The position numbers and the translations under genes were made by a program. Shown piece after piece: positions 1 through 8,983 of a stretch of 64,000 nucleotides of DNA (within the stretch, counting starts at the first letter, position 1; each line of letters opens with the position of its first letter). The notes below the pieces were generated by a model. The model did not search any database and was not told the origin of the DNA. It saw nothing but the letters and a program-made list of their open reading frames with translations. Source of the DNA: Pedobacter polysacchareus (GTDB taxonomy: Bacteria; Bacteroidota; Bacteroidia; Sphingobacteriales; Sphingobacteriaceae). The stretch is taken from contig NZ_JAHYSS010000004.1 in the NCBI RefSeq assembly GCF_019802255.1, positions 62,001-126,000 on the forward strand, read 5' to 3'.

Positions 1-1503
1 TGCGATCAACCTGGTGGTGGTGGTTTTACCATTGGTACCGGTGACTGCAATAATTGGAATTCTGGTAGATTTTCCAGGAGGGTATAACATGTCAATCACA
101 GGAGCGGCAACGTTCCTTGGCAAGCCTTCGCTTGGGGCAAGGTGCATTCTGAATCCTGGCGCTGCATTGACTTCGAGTACTACACCTCCATTTTCGGTAA
201 GTGGCTGCGTTAAATTCTCTGCCATGATATCAATGCCGCAGATGTCCAACCCGATGACTCTGGAAATGCGTTCAGAGATGAATACATTTTGAGGGTGAAC
301 GAGGTCTGTTACGTCTATTGAAGTTCCACCTGTGCTCAGGTTGGCAGTAGATTTCAGGTATACGATTTCTCCTTGCGGAGGAACGGTATCCAGTGTATAT
401 TCTTTTTTAGCCAGTAAGTCCAGGGTATCCCGGTCTACACTGATTTCGGTCAGTACATTTTCATGTCCATAACCTCTTCTTGGATCAAGATTTTCTTTGT
501 CGATGAGCTCCTGGATACTCAGCTGACCGTTTCCAGTCACATGTGCAGGAACTCGCAATGCTGCGGCCACCATTTGATGGTCGATCACCAGAATTCTAAA
601 ATCGTAACCTGTGATGAACTTTTCAATAATGACTTTCTTCGAGTATTGCTGCGCATATTCAAATGCCGCTTTGGCAGCTTCATCAGTCTTTACGTTAATA
701 GTAGCACCTTTTCCATGGTTTCCATCTAATGGTTTGAACACCAATGGGTAGCCAACATTTTTGATGGCATCTTCCAGCTCTTCCGGATTCCAGATCGTTA
801 CCCCTTTTGCAACGGGAATCGCTGAATCCTGAAGTAAACGCTTGGTCTCGTCCTTATTACAGGCGATATCTACTGCAATAGAGTTTGTTCTTTCAGTCAT
901 GGTAGCGCGGAAACGGACTTGATTTTTTCCGTAACCCAATTGTACCAATGAGCTTTTATTTAACCTGATCCATGGAATGTCTCTTGAAATGGCTTCATCA
1001 ACGATAGAACCTGTACTTGGGCCTAAACGTTCCAGTTCCCTCAGTTCGCGCATCTTTTGGATGTCATGTTCCAGGTCGTAATCTGTGCCTGCAATTAATG
1101 CTTCCGCAATTCTCACGGCCGATTCTGCGGCATAAAGACCGGCTTTTTCTTCTAAATAGCTGAAAACAACATTGTAAATACCCTCAGTTTTGGTCTGGCG
1201 TGTTCTGCCAAATCCAGTGTCCATACCGGCAAGTGTCTGGATTTCTAAGGCAATATGTTCAATCACATGGCCCATCCAGGTGCCTTCTTCGATCCTCATG
1301 AGTAAGCCTCCGGGTTCGCCTTTGGAACAGCGATGTGTATATAATGTAGGGATTAATTTTTCGATTCGTTCTCCAAATCCTTCAATCAAATTGGTAGGAA
1401 ACTGTTCCATTTCCTCCAGGTCCAGTCGCATTTGAATTAATTTTTTTCTTTTGATAGACCATATATTTGGTCCGCGGAGCACCTGTATGCCTAATATTTT
1501 CAT
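1..1503 (-). CDS. cphA: Cyanophycin synthetase, C-terminal part missing at the window edge
   Basis: CphA polymerises aspartate and arginine into cyanophycin (multi-L-arginyl-poly-L-aspartate) using ATP. Translating the minus strand from the ATG at 1503 gives an open frame to base 1, about 500 residues of a family usually near 870-900. It starts MKILGIQVLRGPN, the typical family N-terminus. A region with ATP-grasp character follows (NVGYPLVFKPLDGNHGKGAT and VLEVNAAPGFRMHLAP). The frame leaves the window just inside the Mur-ligase-like domain, whose ATP loop GTNGKTTTT is visible at about bases 10-40. The missing part should hold the rest of that domain. It is divergent from cyanophycinase across a 270-bp gap. 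The product is expected to be cytoplasmic. The identification is firm; the completeness of the gene cannot be judged here. Confidence 0.95.
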   Translation of the reverse strand, partial: MKILGIQVLRGPNIWSIKRKKLIQMRLDLEEMEQFPTNLIEGFGERIEKLIPTLYTHRCSKGEPGGLLMRIEEGTWMGHVIEHIALEIQTLAGMDTGFGRTRQTKTEGIYNVVFSYLEEKAGLYAAESAVRIAEALIAGTDYDLEHDIQKMRELRELERLGPSTGSIVDEAISRDIPWIRLNKSSLVQLGYGKNQVRFRATMTERTNSIAVDIACNKDETKRLLQDSAIPVAKGVTIWNPEELEDAIKNVGYPLVFKPLDGNHGKGATINVKTDEAAKAAFEYAQQYSKKVIIEKFITGYDFRILVIDHQMVAAALRVPAHVTGNGQLSIQELIDKENLDPRRGYGHENVLTEISVDRDTLDLLAKKEYTLDTVPPQGEIVYLKSTANLSTGGTSIDVTDLVHPQNVFISERISRVIGLDICGIDIMAENLTQPLTENGGVVLEVNAAPGFRMHLAPSEGLPRNVAAPVIDMLYPPGKSTRIPIIAVTGTNGKTTTTRLIA

Positions 1504-1719
1504 TCTAGATTTGTTATTTTGTGTTGGTAGTGACCATATTACGGGGAAGTTATCAGTTTCTTGGATAAGGTCGAACGGAGAGATTAAAGTTAGGTTTTTT
1601 TCCGAAAATATTGCGATGAACCCAGTTAAATCTTGGGAATATATTTTGCATTCCATTACGGGCGGGTTATTGTGCTAAATCGAAATGTTGATAAGGTGTT
1701 AATATTGATAAATAATTCA

Positions 1720-1748
1720 TTGATATTGAGCATTACCCTATATATTTG
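1720..1748 (+). promoter_or_regulatory. Promoter of cyanophycinase
   Basis: The -7 box TATATTTG (1741-1748) fits the Bacteroidota consensus TAnnTTTG. A TTG at 1720-1722 lies 18 bases upstream, as expected for a -33 element. The -7 box ends 25 bases before the ATG at 1774. Confidence 0.5.
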
Positions 1749-1773
1749 AAATTTAGGAACGAAAAGATTTATA

Positions 1774-2649
1774 ATGACTCCGAAGGGTAAACTAATAATA
1801 ATAGGAGGTGCAATCAACACGGGAAGTTTCACAGAGACAACTTTTGGATTGCCCCAGAACATGAATTTCTTTGAAAGAGGAATTCTGAAGAAAATCACTA
1901 CGGAATCTATAAAAGGCACTACATCTCGTTTTGAAATCATGACTACCGCCTCTTTAATTCCAGAGCGGGTAGGAGAGGAATATATCAAAGCTTTTGCACA
2001 ATTGGACGTTCAGGATGTGGGTGTTTTAAACATCACCAGCAGAGAGCAGGCCAATTCAGAAGAGAACTGTGCGAGGATCAAAGCCGCTGATGTGATTGTT
2101 TTTACCGGTGGTGATCAATTGCGTTTGTCTTCTATTTTTGGCGGCACGGCCATCCATCAGATCTTGCTGGACAAGTATCAGGATGAAGCTGTGGTGATTG
2201 CAGGAACTTCTGCAGGTGCTGCGGCGAGCTCAAAAAACATGATTTATCAGGGCAGCAGTAAAGATGCCTTGCTGAAAGGCGAGGTTAAAATTACCGGCGG
2301 ACTTGGTTTTATCGATGGCGTGATTGTAGATACTCATTTTGTGCAGAGAGGAAGGATTGGCAGGTTATTATATGCAACAGCAAGTAGTCCCGGCATTCTG
2401 GGAATCGGCTTAGGAGAAGATACAGGACTGTTTATTTCCGGTGGAAATTTAATGGAAGCCATTGGATCCGGCATGGTCATTCTGGTAGATGGTAGAAATA
2501 TGACCGATACCAATCTGACAGATGTGGAAATGGGACAACCGGTTTCTATTAGCAATATGACGGTTCATGTGATGTGTGATGGTGATATTTATGACCTCCA
2601 TGATCATAAACTGACCATTCATCACCCCAAAGTGATCCCCGTAGATTAA
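1774..2649 (+). CDS. cphB: Cyanophycinase
   Basis: This is a peptidase of the S51 family that degrades cyanophycin to beta-Asp-Arg dipeptides. It has 291 residues, close to the usual 270-300. Family features are present: GGA near residues 11-13, TGGDQLRL at 111-118, the nucleophile elbow GTSAGA with Ser146, and DTHF with His188 followed by an arginine-rich QRGRIGR. There is no signal peptide, so it should act in the cytoplasm on the product of the divergent synthetase. The isoaspartyl peptidase begins 27 bases after its stop, so the two are probably co-transcribed. Recognition is strong because of both motifs and context. Confidence 0.95.
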   Translation: MTPKGKLIIIGGAINTGSFTETTFGLPQNMNFFERGILKKITTESIKGTTSRFEIMTTASLIPERVGEEYIKAFAQLDVQDVGVLNITSREQANSEENCARIKAADVIVFTGGDQLRLSSIFGGTAIHQILLDKYQDEAVVIAGTSAGAAASSKNMIYQGSSKDALLKGEVKITGGLGFIDGVIVDTHFVQRGRIGRLLYATASSPGILGIGLGEDTGLFISGGNLMEAIGSGMVILVDGRNMTDTNLTDVEMGQPVSISNMTVHVMCDGDIYDLHDHKLTIHHPKVIPVD

Positions 2650-2676
2650 CATTAATTCACAGCCCAAATTATTAGG

Positions 2677-3519
2677 ATGAAAATTATTATTCATGGTGGC
2701 TTTTTCAGTGAGTCTGGAACCAATCAGGAAACGAAAATAGCAAAGCAAGAGGCCCTTTCGGCGATTGTTAGTCAATCATACGCCTATTTAAACACGCATA
2801 CTGCATTAGAAACGGTAGTTTATGCGGTGAGCTTATTAGAGGACAACCCGCTTTTTAATGCCGGTCTGGGCTCGCAGATTCAAAGCGATGGACAGCTGCG
2901 GTTGAGTGCTGCTTTAATGGATGGCAAAAGCCAGAAATTCAGCGGGGTCATCAACATTCAAAATATTAAAAATCCAATACAGGTTTCTGAAAAGCTATTG
3001 GCTTACGACGATCGTGTATTGAGTGGGGAAGGCGCATTGAACTTTGCAAGAGCGCAAGGATTTGGTTTTTTCAATCCAGTCATCCCACAGCGGCAACTGG
3101 AATATGAGCAGAAACTGGCACAATCTTCCAGGTTAGGAACGGTTGGCTGTGTGGCTTTAGATGCCGATGGGAACCTGGCAGCAGCAACTTCCACAGGAGG
3201 AAAAGGATTTGAAATCCCTTGTCGCGTGAGTGATTCGGCTACAGTAGCAGGAAATTTTGCCAATGAATATGCAGGCATTTCCTGTACCGGTGTTGGAGAA
3301 GATATTGTCAGTGCAGCACTGGCAGCAAAGATCGTGACCCGTGTCACTGACGGCTTTACGTTAAAAAATGCCTGTGATAAATCTTTTGAAGAACTGAAAA
3401 CTTTTGATGGTTTTGCCGGGGTAATCGGTATTACTGCCTCAGGAGAAGTATACCATACCGACTCTCATGCCTATATGGTATGGGCAGCATTTGACGGTAG
3501 TTTACAGGTGTTTAACTAA
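2677..3519 (+). CDS. iaaA: Isoaspartyl peptidase / plant-type L-asparaginase
   Basis: This is an N-terminal nucleophile hydrolase that cleaves isoaspartyl dipeptides and, in many homologues, L-asparagine. It opens with IIIHGG, carries NAGLGS at 61-66, and has the self-processing site GTVG with catalytic Thr155, followed by a TSTGG substrate loop. Its 280 residues are slightly fewer than the approximately 310-320 of E. coli IaaA. It sits directly behind cyanophycinase, so the inferred substrate is beta-Asp-Arg, which would complete recycling of cyanophycin to free Asp and Arg. That substrate assignment rests on context; the fold assignment is firm. No signal peptide is visible. Confidence 0.92.
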   Translation: MKIIIHGGFFSESGTNQETKIAKQEALSAIVSQSYAYLNTHTALETVVYAVSLLEDNPLFNAGLGSQIQSDGQLRLSAALMDGKSQKFSGVINIQNIKNPIQVSEKLLAYDDRVLSGEGALNFARAQGFGFFNPVIPQRQLEYEQKLAQSSRLGTVGCVALDADGNLAAATSTGGKGFEIPCRVSDSATVAGNFANEYAGISCTGVGEDIVSAALAAKIVTRVTDGFTLKNACDKSFEELKTFDGFAGVIGITASGEVYHTDSHAYMVWAAFDGSLQVFN

Positions 3520-3539
3520 ATTTGTTATATCTTTACAGG

Positions 3540-4220
3540 ATGAACAAACTTTGTTTAGTCGTTCTTTTCCTATTCTTTTCAGGAAAGGCAATGACACAAA
3601 CCAATACTTTTATTCCTCAAGAACCACCAGCCACGAGCGGAGCCATTAATATTGTCACCTCCAGTATGGAAGAGGCAGATGGCAATACCTATTTTGCGGA
3701 GGCCATGAAGAATGAAAGAAGAGGTGACCTGAATGATGCCCTGAATTTATACGCTAAAGCAGCATTCGAGTTCAATTCCTCCAAATTGTTTGTTCGCTAC
3801 GGAGAAGCATTGATGAAACTTGGAAATGTTCATTTGCTGATGAACCATTATAGTGAAGCAGAACAGGTGATCCTGAATGTGGCATTGAAAAATTATTCCA
3901 AAATTGGCAGTAAAGCCGGCCAGATGGAATCTTATTATCAATTGGGCAGAATTTATTTTGCCGCCAATAAACTGACCCAATCACTCTGGTTTTATACCCA
4001 GCAGGGGATTATCGCCAAACAGCTCAATAACAATAGCGCTTATGTCGAGTCTGTTGTCGGGATCGCTCAGGTGAAAATAAAGAAAAAAGAATATAACCTT
4101 GCTTTAAAGGATCTGAATAGGGCAGAACTGCTGTTGAAAACGGCAAACAATGCGCAGCTAAAAACTCGTATTAAGGAGACCAGAGCGCTAATCCCCTCAA
4201 AATTAGTCGCTAAGAAGTAA
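3540..4220 (+). CDS. Secreted TPR-repeat protein of unknown role
   Basis: The protein has 226 residues from the ATG at 3540. It starts with a signal peptide (MNKLCLVVLFLFFSGKAMTQ), so it is exported. The mature part is helical with TPR-like repeats: NDALNLYAKAAFEF, YSEAEQVILNVAL, and a last repeat around YNLALKDLNRAELL. Such repeats mediate protein-protein contacts. It starts 20 bases after the isoaspartyl peptidase stop and could belong to that operon, but TATCTTTA close to its start may be its own promoter. I do not recognise a specific family, and a role in cyanophycin metabolism is not supported by anything in the sequence. Confidence 0.75.
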   Translation: MNKLCLVVLFLFFSGKAMTQTNTFIPQEPPATSGAINIVTSSMEEADGNTYFAEAMKNERRGDLNDALNLYAKAAFEFNSSKLFVRYGEALMKLGNVHLLMNHYSEAEQVILNVALKNYSKIGSKAGQMESYYQLGRIYFAANKLTQSLWFYTQQGIIAKQLNNNSAYVESVVGIAQVKIKKKEYNLALKDLNRAELLLKTANNAQLKTRIKETRALIPSKLVAKK

Positions 4221-4265
4221 GTGCTCAAACCTAAAAATTATAGATTTTTGTATAAGTATTTTAAT

Positions 4266-4273
4266 TACTTTTG
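4266..4273 (+). promoter_or_regulatory. -7 promoter box upstream of the Prc-type protease
   Basis: TACTTTTG matches TAnnTTTG. The best -33 candidate (TTTG at 4247-4250) is only 15 bases upstream, shorter than usual, so support is partial. Confidence 0.35.
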
Positions 4274-4360
4274 ATAAGTTTACAGAAAAGAGACGGTAAT
4301 AATACTGTCTCTTTTCTGTTTATTCGTGATATTGGTATCATATTAGTTGTGGATTATAAA

Positions 4361-6550
4361 ATGGATTTTAAATTATTCAAAGAAATGTTAAAAAGAACAT
4401 TACTGGTCATCTTTACTGCTGCTGTATTGGCATGCCAAGCTTCCCCTAAGCCACAACCATTAGTGAAGGGTGTAAGCAATATTGTGCCTGACGAACGCCA
4501 GGCACTGGTAGTTAGAGAGGTTGTGGGCCTGATAGAAAACTATAATTACAAAAAAATAAAGCTGAATGATTCTATTTCTTCTTTGATTCTTGATAAATAT
4601 ATCAAGGACCTGGATCCATATAGATATTATTTCCTGGCATCCGACATTAAGGATTTTGAGCAATTCAGGTATGCATTAGATGATGATTTCAGAAACGGTG
4701 ACCTAAGCGCACCTTTTTACATCTTTAACGTTTATTTGAAAAGATACAATGAGTGGCTGAACTATACGCTCACTCAGGTAAAAGGTAAGTATGACTTCAA
4801 TGAGAATGATACTTATGTATTTGACCGCGAAAAAATGCCTTGGGAATCTACACAAACAGGTTTACAGGACATCTGGAAGAAAAAGGTGAAATACGACCTG
4901 GTGAACCTGAAAATTGCAGGTACGCCTCCAGCGAAAAATATAGAAACCCTGACTAAAAGATATGAAAACCTAAAGTCTCAGACCAATAAGGTGAACAATC
5001 AGGATGTGTTTCAACTGATCATGGATGCATTTACTGAAACCATCGATCCGCACACGAATTATTTTAATCCGGCAAATGCACAGCAGTTCAATGAAGATAT
5101 GGCCCGCTCTTTCGAGGGTATCGGTGCCAGACTGAAACTGGAAAATGACATCCTTAAAATTGATGAAGTGATTCCTGGAGGTCCTGCTTTCAAAAGTAAA
5201 CTGCTGAGTGCCGGCGATCGTATCGTTGGTGTTGCGCAGGGTGCTGGCGAATTTGAAGACATCATCGGATGGAGAATCGACAATTCAGTATCTAAAATTA
5301 AAGGCCCTAAAGGCACTAAAGTAAGACTGAAAATTATTCCTGCCGGACGCGAGCTTTCCTCTAAACCTGTCATTATTGAATTAATGAGGGAGCGTATTGT
5401 GATGGAAGACCAGTCGGCTAAGAAAACAGTAAAAACAATCCAGTCGGACGGTAAACCTTATAAAATTGGAATCATTAGAGTTCCTGCTTTCTATGCAGAC
5501 TTTAAAGCTGCCAATGCCGGTGATCCGAACTACAAAAGTACCACACGTGATGTGAGGCTATTGATTGATACGCTGAAAAATAAAGATAAAGTGGATGCGA
5601 TTGTGATGGACTTACGTGCCAATGGTGGTGGTTCATTAGTAGAGGCAATCGACTTAACCGGTCTGTTTATTGATAAAGGCCCGGTAGTACAAGTGAGGAA
5701 CACGAAAAATGAAATTGAAGTAAATGAAGATACCAATCCTGGTGTAGCCTGGGACGGCCCGCTAGGGGTGATGGTAGATCGTTTGAGCGCATCTGCTTCG
5801 GAAATTTTTGCTGGTGCAATCCAGGATTATGGAAGAGGAGTGATCATGGGTACGCAAACTTATGGTAAAGGTACTGTGCAGTCTTCGATCGACTTAAATA
5901 GGTTGGTAAATCCTTCTTTACTGCAAAGAATTGCAGCATTGGTAAATAAAGATGCTAAATTAATAACGACCACTACCAAAGATGGGGCTCCAATACAATT
6001 GGGACAAATCAACTTAACCATGGCAAAGTTTTACCGTGTGAATGGCAGTAGTACACAGCATAAAGGCGTAATGCCGGATATTCAGTTCCCTTCTCTTTAC
6101 CCAATGAATAAAATTGGAGAAGATACTGAGCCTTCAGCTTTGCCTTGGGATGAAGTGCCTAAATCTAACTTTAAAGCGGTAGCCGACCTAAGTCCGTTGA
6201 AACCGGAGCTGGTAAAACGTCATGAAGAGAGAATGGGGAAATCCTTAGATTATAAAACGCTGGAGCAAGACATTGCAGACATGAAAAAACGTGACGGAGA
6301 AATTTCTATCACTTTAAATGAAGCGAAACTTAAAGCCGAACGTGATAGCCTGGAAGCGAAATCCCTGGATAGAATCAATAAACTAAGAGCTTCAAAAGGC
6401 CTGCCTCCGGTTAAAAAAGGAGATAAGGTGAAGAAAGAAGAAAACTTTGATTTTATTGAAGATGAAAGTTTACAGATTATGACCGACTTGATCAAGCTGG
6501 CTGATCCTAAGAAATCAGAGCTGGTAAACAGAGGCACTGGTATTAACTAA
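4361..6550 (+). CDS. Carboxy-terminal processing protease (Prc/Tsp-like, S41), lipoprotein
   Basis: This is a periplasmic S41A serine protease of the long Prc/Tsp type. The order is: signal peptide with lipobox (TAAVLACQA), N-terminal Tsp-like helical domain containing YKKIKLNDSISSLILDKYIKDLDP, a PDZ domain (FEGIGARLKLENDILKIDEV), and the S41 catalytic domain. The serine is in SASASEIFAGAIQDYGR and the general-base lysine in TYGKGTVQSS. A C-terminal helical DUF3340-like region follows. About 729 residues is normal for Prc. Two starts are possible, ATG 4361 and ATG 4385; the second gives the tidier lipoprotein signal. Upstream in-frame sequence from 4271 has no good start. A strong terminator follows at 6570-6607. 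Confidence 0.93.
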   Translation: MDFKLFKEMLKRTLLVIFTAAVLACQASPKPQPLVKGVSNIVPDERQALVVREVVGLIENYNYKKIKLNDSISSLILDKYIKDLDPYRYYFLASDIKDFEQFRYALDDDFRNGDLSAPFYIFNVYLKRYNEWLNYTLTQVKGKYDFNENDTYVFDREKMPWESTQTGLQDIWKKKVKYDLVNLKIAGTPPAKNIETLTKRYENLKSQTNKVNNQDVFQLIMDAFTETIDPHTNYFNPANAQQFNEDMARSFEGIGARLKLENDILKIDEVIPGGPAFKSKLLSAGDRIVGVAQGAGEFEDIIGWRIDNSVSKIKGPKGTKVRLKIIPAGRELSSKPVIIELMRERIVMEDQSAKKTVKTIQSDGKPYKIGIIRVPAFYADFKAANAGDPNYKSTTRDVRLLIDTLKNKDKVDAIVMDLRANGGGSLVEAIDLTGLFIDKGPVVQVRNTKNEIEVNEDTNPGVAWDGPLGVMVDRLSASASEIFAGAIQDYGRGVIMGTQTYGKGTVQSSIDLNRLVNPSLLQRIAALVNKDAKLITTTTKDGAPIQLGQINLTMAKFYRVNGSSTQHKGVMPDIQFPSLYPMNKIGEDTEPSALPWDEVPKSNFKAVADLSPLKPELVKRHEERMGKSLDYKTLEQDIADMKKRDGEISITLNEAKLKAERDSLEAKSLDRINKLRASKGLPPVKKGDKVKKEENFDFIEDESLQIMTDLIKLADPKKSELVNRGTGIN

Positions 6551-6569
6551 AGGCCAATATATAAATCAT

Positions 6570-6607
6570 AAAAAAAGGAGGATGCCGCAAGACATCCTCC
6601 TTTTTTT
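6570..6607. terminator. Bidirectional rho-independent terminator
   Basis: A perfect 15-bp stem with A and T flanks has arms at 6570-6584 and 6593-6607 and core AGGAGGATG. The loop is 8 bases. It lies between convergent genes (protease and SPFH protein) and has a T-run in both directions. Confidence 0.9.
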
Positions 6608-6619
6608 ATACCAGATATT

Positions 6620-7558
6620 TTAAAGGTTATCCTTTTTATCATCTACTCTTTTCTGGATTTGCATGGCCATCATTTCCTTCATGGTCTTGTTCATCCCTTC
6701 TGTAGAACCATCCAGAAAGACCACATTGCCCTCACTGTTTTCTGCAAAATGCTTGATGGATTCCGTCCACATGGTGAATAAGATGACAGAAATATCGAGG
6801 TTAGCCTCTTCCATTTCCTGAGCCGCTTTGGTCATCCCGTGTGCGACCTCCGCGCGGAATAAGGCGATCCCTTGTCCACGTAACTGGGCAGCTTCTCTTT
6901 CTGCCGCTGCGGCAATTTTAATGGCATTACCATCTGCCTCTGCACCCTTAGTTTTAGTGATCAATAAGGCCTGGCCTTCATTTTCTGCTGCCGCTTTTAA
7001 ATTGTTTGAAGCCACAACTCTACTCATCGAACGCATAATTTCTTCATCGAAAGTAATGTCATTCAACTGAAGATCCTGTAAATGGTAACCCCAGGTTTCC
7101 AATACCTGATCGATCTGGTGTTTTACATGGTCTACGATCTCATTTCGCTGCGCTAATACATTGGCTTGTCGCTGGGTGGCTACATAAGCCCTGATCGATC
7201 CTTCAATGGTTCTGATCAGTGCCTGCATCAGGTTCGTGGCATCCACAAACTTAAAAGCTACATTCTTGATGGTTTCTTCGTCGTGATTCAGGACAGAGTA
7301 CAGCAGCATGGCCTTAAAGTATACATTGGCCTGATCTTGTGTAACCGCCTGAAAAGAAAGTTCCACAGAACGGTTCTGGATCGAAATCCTGGAATGAATG
7401 TTTTCAAATAATGGGATTTTTAAGCTTAAACCCGGTCTTAATAACCTCCTGTATTTTCCAAAAATGGTGACTACAGCAATAGTTCCTTGTTTTACCGTCA
7501 CAAAAGAACTCATCAGAATAATTAGTGCAAGAACCACTATAATGTAAGTATAAATCAT
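6620..7558 (-). CDS. SPFH/band-7 family membrane protein (stomatin/prohibitin-like)
   Basis: One N-terminal membrane helix (MIYTYIIVVLALIILMSSFV) is followed by a band-7 domain typical of stomatins and prohibitins (VKQGTIAVVTIFGKYRRLLRPG, later RNEIVDHVKHQIDQVLETWG). An alanine- and glutamate-rich coiled coil (AAENEGQALL to AAAAEREAAQL) drives oligomerisation in this family. The length of 312 residues is typical. Members scaffold membrane microdomains and often modulate membrane proteases, but the specific partner cannot be told here. No NfeD-type partner lies next to it. It is monocistronic and ends at the bidirectional terminator. Confidence 0.9.
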   Translation of the reverse strand: MIYTYIIVVLALIILMSSFVTVKQGTIAVVTIFGKYRRLLRPGLSLKIPLFENIHSRISIQNRSVELSFQAVTQDQANVYFKAMLLYSVLNHDEETIKNVAFKFVDATNLMQALIRTIEGSIRAYVATQRQANVLAQRNEIVDHVKHQIDQVLETWGYHLQDLQLNDITFDEEIMRSMSRVVASNNLKAAAENEGQALLITKTKGAEADGNAIKIAAAAEREAAQLRGQGIALFRAEVAHGMTKAAQEMEEANLDISVILFTMWTESIKHFAENSEGNVVFLDGSTEGMNKTMKEMMAMQIQKRVDDKKDNL

Positions 7559-7670
7559 ATTGAAGCGTTTTGGTGAATATTGAATATATTGGCTTCAAGG
7601 TACGAAGAAATCTTCTTTTCTAAGTTGAGGCACAGATTTTGCCTACTCAGTATAAAATTACACAGATATT

Positions 7671-7856
7671 ATGAATGTAAAACGCACTTTCGGAACAATA
7701 TTAACCATATTGGGCATCCTAGGCCTTATTTATGCCGGTTATGGTTTTGTGAAGCATAGTATGCAAAGCAGAGAATTGGTCGTAGCCGGTATCATTGGAT
7801 TGATCTTCTTTGTATCCGGTATTGGATTAGTGAAAAATACTAAGGACGAATCCTAA
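7671..7856 (+). CDS. Small two-helix membrane protein
   Basis: The protein has 61 residues with two predicted membrane segments (TILTILGILGLIYAGYGFV and LVVAGIIGLIFFVSGIGLV) and a short charged tail (KNTKDES). It resembles small conserved Bacteroidota membrane proteins, but I assign no function. Its stop codon ends at the base before the convergent CapA-like gene, leaving no spacer or terminator between them. Being short it could be a chance frame, but the hydrophobic pattern and clean ATG favour a real gene. Confidence 0.65.
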   Translation: MNVKRTFGTILTILGILGLIYAGYGFVKHSMQSRELVVAGIIGLIFFVSGIGLVKNTKDES

Positions 7857-8963
7857 TTAGTTTTTACGACTGATTTTGCCCTTTTCAGAGAAGTCTAACT
7901 GGTGTCCTGGGAAATCAGTATCAGTTAGATTTTTTATTTTTTGAAATGCCCCATCCTGATCGTCCAGTTGCAGTCGGTTGATTTTATCTTGCTTTACCGA
8001 AATCACTTCCGCAGCAATAAAATCACCTTTGCCATTTAATTTGATCTGTAGAAGTGGTGCAATGCCATTTGGACCTTTCAAACTGAACATTCCGTACGTA
8101 CAGAAGTTCCCAAGGCTATAAGCGATAAATTTATCTTTATACAATTCTACAGCTCTCGTCACATGCGGACCATGGCCTAATACAATATCAGCGCCGGCAT
8201 CAATTACACCATGGGCGAACTGATAGACGTTGCCACGGTTTTCCTGGTAAAAGATTTCATTTTTTTTAGGAACATGCTCAAATTTTGCGCCCTCACCTCC
8301 ACCATGGAAAGAAACAACCACAATGTCTACTTGCTGTTTTAAGCGGGATACCAGTTCTTTTGCTGCAGGGAGGTTATTGATAGAAACGGTGTTTTCATTA
8401 GGTGCAAAGGCACAGATCGCATATTTTACACTGTCTATTTCGAAAATCTGAAAAGGCTTCGATTGTAAACCTGCATAGTTAATTTGCAAAGAATCTAATA
8501 TTGCCATGGTCCGTTTCCTGCCTGTGCTGCCAAAATCACCCACATGGTTGTTGGCAATACTCATGACATTAAATCCGGCATCTTTAATAATTCCGGCATA
8601 TCGCTCCGGCATTCTGAAGGCAAAACAGCTGTTGCCTATTGTATCTTTACACTTGGTAGATTTACCATTGTTCAGGAAACAGCCTTCCAGGTTCCCAAAA
8701 ACCAGGTCTCCTTTTAAATAGGGTACTACTGCCTGGAAACTATTCAGGGCATCATCTGCAGGAAGGTTTGCTTTAGTTGGATAGGCAGAGCCTAACATGA
8801 TATCGCCAACTGCGGTAATATTAATGGTGTCTTTTATCGGTTTTTTAGGGATGGTGTCTGTTTGGACAAGTTGGACAGTCGGTACACTTGCGCGATTTCC
8901 TTCACAGCTGAACAGCAATAAGGCAGATAAAAAGAATAAGGCGAGCGCGTTTAATGATTTCAT
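7857..8963 (-). CDS. CapA-family metallophosphatase-like lipoprotein
   Basis: This is a PGA_cap/CapA-type protein with a calcineurin-like metallophosphatase fold. Characteristic motifs are present: AVGDIMLG, GNLEG, ANNHVGDFG, SFHGGGEG and GHGPHV. The N-terminus is a lipoprotein signal (ALFFLSALLLFSCEGN), placing it at the cell envelope. Family members act in poly-gamma-glutamate capsule synthesis or related envelope steps, but no capsule genes (CapB/CapC) are adjacent, so the substrate is unknown. I prefer the ATG at 8963 (368 residues). An in-frame ATG at 8984 lies directly at the end of a terminator T-run and is less likely. Confidence 0.85.
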   Translation of the reverse strand: MKSLNALALFFLSALLLFSCEGNRASVPTVQLVQTDTIPKKPIKDTINITAVGDIMLGSAYPTKANLPADDALNSFQAVVPYLKGDLVFGNLEGCFLNNGKSTKCKDTIGNSCFAFRMPERYAGIIKDAGFNVMSIANNHVGDFGSTGRKRTMAILDSLQINYAGLQSKPFQIFEIDSVKYAICAFAPNENTVSINNLPAAKELVSRLKQQVDIVVVSFHGGGEGAKFEHVPKKNEIFYQENRGNVYQFAHGVIDAGADIVLGHGPHVTRAVELYKDKFIAYSLGNFCTYGMFSLKGPNGIAPLLQIKLNGKGDFIAAEVISVKQDKINRLQLDDQDGAFQKIKNLTDTDFPGHQLDFSEKGKISRKN

Positions 8964-8983
8964 GGGTAGCTGGTATTTTTTCA

